From CSP1-4 sp963777975 (GTDB lineage: Bacteria; Chloroflexota; Limnocylindria; Limnocylindrales; CSP1-4): a DNA stretch of 64,000 bases. The notes beneath the pieces were generated by a model, which saw only the letters and a program-made list of their open reading frames with translations, did not search any database and was not told where the DNA came from. The DNA is taken from assembly GCA_963777975.1 (NCBI GenBank), contig CAVZSO010000009.1, forward strand, positions 186,001 through 250,000, in the 5' to 3' direction. Below, piece by piece: positions 58,554 to 64,000 of this stretch (position 1 is its first letter; every line of letters begins with the position of its first letter). The translations under genes and the position numbers were made by a program.

Positions 58554-58856
58554 ATGCCGAGGATGATGCGCCGCATCGGGCGGGCTGCCGTGGTCACGGC
58601 GGTGATCGCCGGCACGGCTGGCGCCGTCCACCACCACCAGGAGCAGAAGTACGCCAACCAGGCCGCGCAGCAGCAGCAGGCGGCGTACGACCAGCAGATG
58701 GCCGCGCAACCGGCTCCCGCCCCTGCGGCCGCTCCCGCGGCGCCCGCGGTCGATCCCCAGACTGCGCAGCTGGAGAACCTGGCCAACCTGCACGCCCAGG
58801 GCATCCTGACCGACGACGAGTACGCGGCCGCCAAGGCCAAGGCGCTCGGCATCTGA
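58554..58856 (+). CDS. SHOCT-domain protein
   Basis: A 100-residue protein with an N-terminal hydrophobic helix (MMRRIGRAAVVTAVIAGTAG), a Gln/Ala/Pro-rich linker and a C-terminal SHOCT motif (QLENLANLHAQGILTDDEYAAAKAKALG). SHOCT segments mediate oligomerisation. It follows the DUF6325 gene by 35 nt with GAAGGAGAACGAGG upstream and forms a pair with it. Confidence 0.87.
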   Translation: MPRMMRRIGRAAVVTAVIAGTAGAVHHHQEQKYANQAAQQQQAAYDQQMAAQPAPAPAAAPAAPAVDPQTAQLENLANLHAQGILTDDEYAAAKAKALGI

Positions 58857-58894
58857 CGTGGGAAGGTGACCTGCGTCACCGCAACCTGACTCGA

Positions 58895-58920
58895 CGACCC
58901 GGTCCATCAAGACCGGGTCG
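58895..58920 (+). terminator. Terminator after the SHOCT gene
   Basis: Perfect 10-bp stem CGACCCGGTC/GACCGGGTCG with loop CATCAA, followed by TTTCGATTCC. A second hairpin GGTGAC-CTGC-GTCACC (58865-58880) lies just upstream. Confidence 0.8.
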
Positions 58921-59038
58921 TTTCGATTCCTCGGCGGATCTCCCCGTCGCGCGGTCCGGTCGCACATCGGCCTCGTCGGTCGGGCTATCGTGGCAGAACG
59001 CCCTGAGGCGTCATCGCCGAGTGCGGCAGGAGGGATGA

Positions 59039-59852
59039 ATGAGCACCCAGACCGCCGTCCTCAAGCAGCACAGCAGCTCCTACGACATCTTCATCCTCGT
59101 CCTGACCATCATGTCGCTGGCGGTGATGGTCCTGCTCCTGCTGCCCCTCAGGCGAGACGCTGCATCTCCTGCGCTTCTACGACAACGCGGTCTGCGTCGT
59201 CTTCCTGATCGACTTCTTCGGCAACCTCGCTGGCGCACATCCCAAGAATGCCTATCTCGTCGGCCGGCGCGGCTGGCTCGACCTCCTGGGCTCCATCCCG
59301 AGCTTCGGGCTCTTCCCGTCGTTCGGCCTGCTGCGCCTGTTCCGCCTCAGTCGGCTGGCACGTGTCAGCAGGATGCTCCGCGGCCAGGCGCGTGAGCGGC
59401 TGATCAAGGATGTGATCGACAATCGTGGGCAGTACGCGATCTTCATCACCATCCTGGCGGCATTCATCGTGCTCTCCGTGTCCACGGTCCTCGTGCTGCA
59501 GTTCGAGAGCAAGTCGCCAGACGCCAACATCACGACCGGCGGCGATGCACTCTGGTGGGGGCTGGTGACCATCACGACGGTCGGCTATGGGGACTACTTC
59601 CCGGTCACCGCCCTCGGGCGGATGACTGGCGTCTTCGTCATGTTCGCGGGCGTCGGGATCATCGGCAGCCTCGCCAGCATCCTGGCCAGCGTCCTCGTGC
59701 CGCCGCCGAAGGAGCAGGTCGAGACGACCGCCGAGTCGCCTCCGACTGCCGGAGCGAATGACGCTGTCGCAACGCAGCTCGACAACATCCGGGCGGAGCT
59801 CGCCGCCCTTCGCGAGTCCCTGGCGGACCGACCGTCTGCCTCGTCGGACTGA
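59039..59852 (+). CDS. Voltage-gated-like potassium channel (one apparent frameshift)
   Basis: MSTQTAVLKQHSSSYDIFILVLTIMSLAVMVLLLL opens TM1. After one extra G near 59152 the frame continues ETLHLLRFYDNAVCVVFLIDFFGNLAG, a charged S4-like helix LLRLFRLSRLARVSRMLRG, and the pore: WWGLVTITTVGYGDYFPVT with the TVGYGD potassium filter, then an inner helix and a cytosolic tail ending in a short coiled coil (LDNIRAELAALRESL). Corrected length about 270 residues. GGAGGG precedes the ATG. It conducts K+ across the cytoplasmic membrane. Confidence 0.83.
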
Positions 59853-59894
59853 GATGGCGACGAGGGACGATGTCTGGCCGGGCCCCGCGAGAGG

Positions 59895-59900
59895 TAGGGT
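59895..59900 (+). promoter_or_regulatory. TAGGGT -10 box before the second MFS pump
   Basis: AGGTAGGGT ends 7 nt before the ATG at 59908. Confidence 0.4.
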
Positions 59901-59907
59901 TCCGGCG

Positions 59908-61527
59908 ATGACCGAGAGCGGCACCGCGACGACCGAGAGCACCGCGCCGCCGAACGCAAAGATCGTCCTCGGCTCGCTCATCCTTGTGGCGGCTGTCGCG
60001 AACCTGAACCTGTCGGTGGCCAACGTCGCCCTGCCGTCCATCGGGGCGTCGTTCGATTCGTCCCAGACGACGCTCGACCTGATCGCCGTCGGCTACTCGC
60101 TTGGCCTCGCTGCGTCCGTACTCTGGTTCGGAGCGCTGGGCGATCGGTACGGACGGAAGTTGATGATCGTCCTGGGGATGCTCATCACGATCCCCGCCTC
60201 ACTCGTCGCGGCGCTCGCCCCGACCGATACGGTCCTGTTCGGCGCGCGGGTCGTCGGTGGCCTGGCCGCGGGTATGGCCTATCCGACGACGCTGGCGCTG
60301 ATCACCGCGCTCTGGTCAGGGCCGGCGCGCACACGCTCGATCGCGATGTGGTCTGCCCTTGGCGGCGGGGTCGCGATGCTCGGCCCGCTCGTCTCGGGCT
60401 TCCTGCTCGAGTCGTTCGTCTGGGGTTCGGTCTTCCTGGTGACCCTCCCGCTCGCGGTCCTGGCCCTGTATCTGGCCAATAAGCACGTGCCTGCCCACGT
60501 GAACGAGGCGACACAGCCGGTCGACAACCTCGGTGGCGTCCTTTCGGCGGTGATGATCGGCGCGTTGATCCTGGGCCTCAACTTCATCGCCGTGCCCAGC
60601 CTGCAGCAGATCGCCGTCGGCCTGTTCATCGTGGCCGGCGGGGGGTTGGTCCTGTTCATCCTCCGGCAGCGACGAGCCAGGAATGCGCTCTACGATCTCA
60701 AGGTCGCGGCTCGACGGACCTTCTGGGTGGCGGCCACGGCGGGCATCATCGTCTTCGGCTCGCTGATGGGTGTCGCCTTCATCAACCAGCAGTACCTGCA
60801 GAACGTGCTCGGCTACAGCACGCTCCAGGCTGGCGCCGCGATCCTGCCGGCGGTCTTCTTCATGGTGCTGGTGGCGCCACGCTCGGCAAAGCTCGTCCAG
60901 GAGCGCGGGTCTCGCGCCACGCTGCTGCTGGGGCAGGTGGTCCTGGCGCTCGCGTTCGTCGGCATGCTTGCTCCTGTGGGGTGAGGGCACGAACTACCTG
61001 TTCGTCGCCATCCCCCTCGCGCTCATGGGCATCGGCGTCGGACCTGGCAGGTACGCCGTCGTCCAACTCCCTCACCGGGCTCGGTCCCAGTGCGGCGGGT
61101 GGGCATGGCGTCGGGCACGGCCGACCTGCAGCGCGACCTCGGCGGCGCATTGATGACTTCGATCTTCGGCGCCCTGCTCACGGCCGGCTACGCGGCCGCG
61201 ATGGGCACCGCCATCGCGGACTCCGGGCAGGACATCACGGCCACGACACAGAGCGAGCTCCAACTCTCGTACTCCAGCGCGGAAGACATGAGCGCTCAGT
61301 ACCCGCAATACGCCGATCAGATCACCGCCGCGGCCCAGCAGTCTTTCCTGGATGGCGATCAGCTGGCCTACATGGCGGGGCTTGGAGCGGTCGTGCTGGG
61401 CCTCGGGCTGACGTTCTTCCTCTTCCCGAAGAAGGAGGATGAGGCCCGGCTGCACGCCGAGTTCCAGGCGGAAGATGAGCGCCCAACGGCCGCCAGCGGC
61501 CATCCCCCTGTGGCCGCTCGGGCCTGA
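59908..61527 (+). CDS. MFS efflux pump, DHA2-like (three apparent frameshifts)
   Basis: The first frame (to about 60968) has LSVANVALPSIGASFDSSQTTLDLIAVGYSLGLAASVLWFGALGDRYGRKLMIVLG (motif A) and LGPLVSGFLLESF (motif C). Deleting one base at about 60968 (MLLLWGEGTNYLFV), 61043 (VGLAGTPSSNSLTG) and 61077 (SVPVRRVGMASGTADLQRDLGGAL) restores a chain of about 539 residues with 14 helices and a soluble tail. The TGA at the first break is not a Sec codon, because reading through it stays out of frame. Substrate unknown. Confidence 0.78.
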
Positions 61528-61696
61528 CATCGGAGCGCACCGACAGCCGTCACCTCATCCGGTAGCCGGCCGGAAGGCAAGACCGTCTCCATTCCGCTCC
61601 ACGAAGACCTGTCCCGTGGCACCATTGGGGGTCGAGGGACACCTCCGGATGTCGGGGACCTCAGCCCCCGCCCAGACACAGGCGATGGAGGGCATC

Positions 61697-62155
61697 GTGG
61701 CTAGCACGAAGAGCGACAAGGTCCACCAGGCTGACGGACCTGCTGTCGATGCAGCGGGGTCCGAGGTGGCCTCCGACTCAGCACACGCCGAGGGCCCGAC
61801 CCTTGATCCGACGCCAGAGGAGATCGAGGCGTGGGCTGAACGCGAGCGGAAGCGGCGTGAGGAGTGGCTGCAAGGCCCGGACGAGGACGAGCGGGCGGCC
61901 TTCGCGCGCCGGGTACGGCAACGCCGGATCGCGCGGCTGTACCGGGATCCTGGGGAGATCGATGCGTTCGAGCTGGCCCGTGAGATGGCGCGCTATCCGC
62001 GTGAGGCACAGCTCGCCGCCGAGGGCGCCATGAGCCTCCTCTGGCGATGGTATCGACACCGCATGGCCGAATTCGTCGAAGCGGGGCGCGAGTGGGAGGA
62101 AGGGTCAGCCAAGCCGGCGCGGCGTCGCCGGGTCCGACTCGACGACGACAGTTAG
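61697..62155 (+). CDS. Charged protein of unknown function
   Basis: About 152 residues from a GTG that follows GGAGGGCATC (an in-frame ATG at 61685 would add four residues). A disordered acidic N-terminus is followed by strongly charged helices: TPEEIEAWAERERKRREEWLQGPDEDERAAFARRVRQRRIARLY and EIDAFELAREMARYPREAQLAAEGAMSLLWRWYRHRMAEFV, then a basic tail. No family recognised. It sits 73 nt before the ABC1 kinase gene. Confidence 0.65.
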   Translation: MASTKSDKVHQADGPAVDAAGSEVASDSAHAEGPTLDPTPEEIEAWAERERKRREEWLQGPDEDERAAFARRVRQRRIARLYRDPGEIDAFELAREMARYPREAQLAAEGAMSLLWRWYRHRMAEFVEAGREWEEGSAKPARRRRVRLDDDS

Positions 62156-62228
62156 CCAGGTCGCTGATGCTACCCCGCAGGCTCGTTGAGCACGGGCCTG
62201 GCCGGGGCCCGGTTGCCATGGCCCTCCG

Positions 62229-63917
62229 ATGATCAGCCTGCTGCGGCACCCGGGTCGTGCCTGGCAGGTGCTCAGGGTCTTCGCCCGCCTCCTGCTCTTC
62301 CCATCGCAGCGGCGGCAGCAACCTCGCCCGGCCCGCCTGCGGATGGCGTTCGAGGAGCTCGGCGGCGCCTGGGTGAAGTTCGGCCAGATGCTGGCGATGC
62401 GCTTCGACCTCCTGCCGGCGGCGTACTGCGACGAGCTGTTCAAGCTGCTCAACCAGGTCCGTCCATTCCCCTACGCGCAGGTGCGGGACATCGTCGACCA
62501 CGAACTCGGCGCGCCGCCCGAGATCGTGTTCGGGACGTTCGAGAGCGAGTCGTTCGCCGCCGCCTCGATCGGCCAGGTGCATCGCGCGACGCTGCTGGAT
62601 GGCACCCGCGTCGCCGTCAAGGTCCAGCGTCCGGACATCCGGGAGACGATGCAGTCGGACATCGATCTCATGTACTCGCTCTCGTGGTTCGTCGACCGGA
62701 CCAGGTTGTTCGGCGCCACGCGCGCACGCGACGTCATCGATGAGTTCGCACGTTGGACGACCGACGAGCTCGACTACCTGGTCGAGGCCCGACAGGCGAC
62801 GCTTCTCTATGAGCACGCGCGCGGCGATCGCCACGAGCGCATCGCGCGCGTCTATCGGGACTTCACGACGTCACGCGTCCTGACCACCGAGCTGATCGAG
62901 GGCGTGCCGCTCATCGAGATCATGTCCGCCAAGCGTGACGGCGATGCGGCGTATTTCGATGACCTGGCCGCGGAGGGCTACGACCTCGACCGGGTCGTCC
63001 GTCGCCTGGACTGGAACATGCTCAACCAGGTCTACGTGCTCGGCTACTTCCACGCCGACCTGCATCCGGCCAACCTCTACGTCCTGCCCGGAAACGGCAT
63101 CGGTTACGTCGATTACGGGCAGGTCGGCCATCTGCCCGAACGCGTCCGTGAGTCGATGACCTTCTACGCGTCCCTGCTCTTCCGCGGCGAAGTCGAAGGT
63201 GCCATCAGTGAGCTCATGCGCTGGTTGGTGCCGACCGTGGGTACGGATCCATCTGCCGCCCGTCGGCAGCTCACACGGGCCCACGAAGCGTTCCTCTATG
63301 GCGCCTCCACCTATGTCCGGGCGGCGACCGGGACCGGCCGCCGCGACCCCACGGCCATCAATCCGTACTCCAAGCTGGCGGTCGACATCATGGGCATCAT
63401 CCGGGACACCGAGCTCGAGATGAGCCAGAGTCTGGTCGCCTACTTCAAGATGCTCGTCACGCTCGGCACCTTGCGGCATGAGCTGGCCGTCGACTACGAC
63501 TTGCCCGCCACGGCACGGCGCTTCTTCAGCCGTCTCATGCGCCAGCAGGCGCTGTCGATGCTCGACGTGCGGCTGACGGCGGACCGGATGTACGCGGGCC
63601 TCTTTCGGCTCCGGCGTGGCATCGAGTTCCTGGAGTTCATCGAAACCCAGCAACCGGCCATCACGGCAGGCGTCGATTTGCTGTTCGGGATCCGCCGCCG
63701 GGCGCGAGCCGTGGGACGGAGGCTGGTCGGTCTCGGGGCGGCCATCCTGATCGTTGGCGGTGCCCTGTACCTCGTTCTGGCTGCGCCCGACGATACCCGC
63801 CGCATCCTGCCCGACGGGGTGTCCTACGATTCAGTCCACGCTGGGTTGCTGGTCACGGTCATCGCCCTCGTGGGTGCGCTCATCTGGCAGCTGCGACAGT
63901 TCGGCCGAGGTGGTTGA
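62229..63917 (+). CDS. ABC1/AarF/UbiB-family atypical kinase
   Basis: A 562-residue protein. The family motif KFGQMLAMR (KxGQ helix) is at about 49-57; the Ala-rich nucleotide loop is FAAASIGQVHRA, the lysine strand RVAVKVQRPDI, the catalytic loop FHADLHPANLYV and the metal motif IGYVDYGQVG (Tyr in place of the usual Phe of DFG). Two TM helices end the chain (about 500-520 and 540-557). UbiB-like proteins support isoprenoid quinone or lipid handling as ATPases. No quinone genes are adjacent. The last 83 nt of the window hold nothing I can support. Confidence 0.9.
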   Translation: MISLLRHPGRAWQVLRVFARLLLFPSQRRQQPRPARLRMAFEELGGAWVKFGQMLAMRFDLLPAAYCDELFKLLNQVRPFPYAQVRDIVDHELGAPPEIVFGTFESESFAAASIGQVHRATLLDGTRVAVKVQRPDIRETMQSDIDLMYSLSWFVDRTRLFGATRARDVIDEFARWTTDELDYLVEARQATLLYEHARGDRHERIARVYRDFTTSRVLTTELIEGVPLIEIMSAKRDGDAAYFDDLAAEGYDLDRVVRRLDWNMLNQVYVLGYFHADLHPANLYVLPGNGIGYVDYGQVGHLPERVRESMTFYASLLFRGEVEGAISELMRWLVPTVGTDPSAARRQLTRAHEAFLYGASTYVRAATGTGRRDPTAINPYSKLAVDIMGIIRDTELEMSQSLVAYFKMLVTLGTLRHELAVDYDLPATARRFFSRLMRQQALSMLDVRLTADRMYAGLFRLRRGIEFLEFIETQQPAITAGVDLLFGIRRRARAVGRRLVGLGAAILIVGGALYLVLAAPDDTRRILPDGVSYDSVHAGLLVTVIALVGALIWQLRQFGRGG

Positions 63918-64000
63918 CGCAGGCTGCCACGGCACAAGCACTGCCGCCCCTGGATAGCCGCATCTCCTGCTTCGCCACGCGACGGCATCATCGTCTCCGC

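Noticed and set aside
60973..60984. In-frame TGA ending the first part of the second MFS pump as a possible selenocysteine codon
   Set aside because: Reading through the TGA gives no transporter sequence; similarity resumes only in another frame, and no SECIS-like hairpin with a GGU loop follows.
1..64000. CRISPR arrays, rRNA genes, transposases, integrases or other mobile elements
   Set aside because: No regularly spaced repeats, no rRNA sequence and no transposase or integrase motifs were seen. The only tRNA found is tRNA-Sec, and no phage-like genes flank it.

Overview
The window is a high-GC, gene-dense bacterial chromosome segment, probably a metagenome-derived or long-read assembly of a soil or freshwater member of the Chloroflexota. 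That assignment is an inference. It rests on the LLM-type flavin oxidoreductase, frequent GTG starts, DUF6325-SHOCT, VOC and Rieske proteins, and many TANNNT boxes placed directly in front of start codons. There is no rRNA, no CRISPR array and no insertion sequence. The only tRNA is tRNA-Sec.

Layout. 1-6.8 kb: the 5' part of an LLM-class oxidoreductase, a MarR regulator with a DHA2 efflux pump, a DUF4349 lipoprotein, a Rieske protein and a broken SpoIID/FG-GAP exported protein. 6.8-9.1 kb: two amidohydrolase-superfamily enzymes. 9.2-20.2 kb, all on the minus strand: the formate dehydrogenase block. It runs selD, fdhD, a lipoprotein, fdhA (selenocysteine at an in-frame UGA with a good SECIS hairpin), a methyltransferase, RidA, NuoE-like, NuoF-like, an iron-sulfur subunit that carries the missing N-terminal half of FdhA, then HIT, a phosphotransferase and mobA. 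22.1-26.8 kb: tRNA-Sec, a nucleotidyl cyclase, selA and selB. All factors needed to make and insert selenocysteine are therefore present (SelA, SelB, SelD, tRNA-Sec), together with one evident user and its cofactor-maturation genes (FdhD, MobA).

26.8-41 kb: ACT protein, exonuclease III, DUF1232 protein, a DsbA/VKOR disulfide pair, a cupredoxin-fused copper nitrite reductase facing an Rrf2 regulator, a YtcJ-like amidohydrolase, a coupled PLP decarboxylase and FMN hydroxy-acid oxidase pair, AlkA-like glycosylase, SAM hydrolase, MsrA and aldo/keto reductase. 41-48.7 kb: two paralogous zinc-ribbon nucleotidyl cyclases among VOC proteins, an OsmC protein and a BBE-type FAD oxidase. 49.4-55.3 kb: codA-codB, a deacetylase/agmatinase pair and pirin. 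55.4-64 kb: membrane proteins, two MFS pumps, the DUF6325-SHOCT pair, a potassium channel and an ABC1 kinase.

Two window-wide patterns matter for reading the annotation. First, many genes carry a (GC)TANNNT box only 6-10 nt before the start codon, which suggests leaderless transcripts. Second, at least ten genes need single-base corrections to read through, and almost all of these corrections remove one extra base. That points to insertion-type sequence error rather than decay; the SpoIID/FG-GAP gene is the possible exception.
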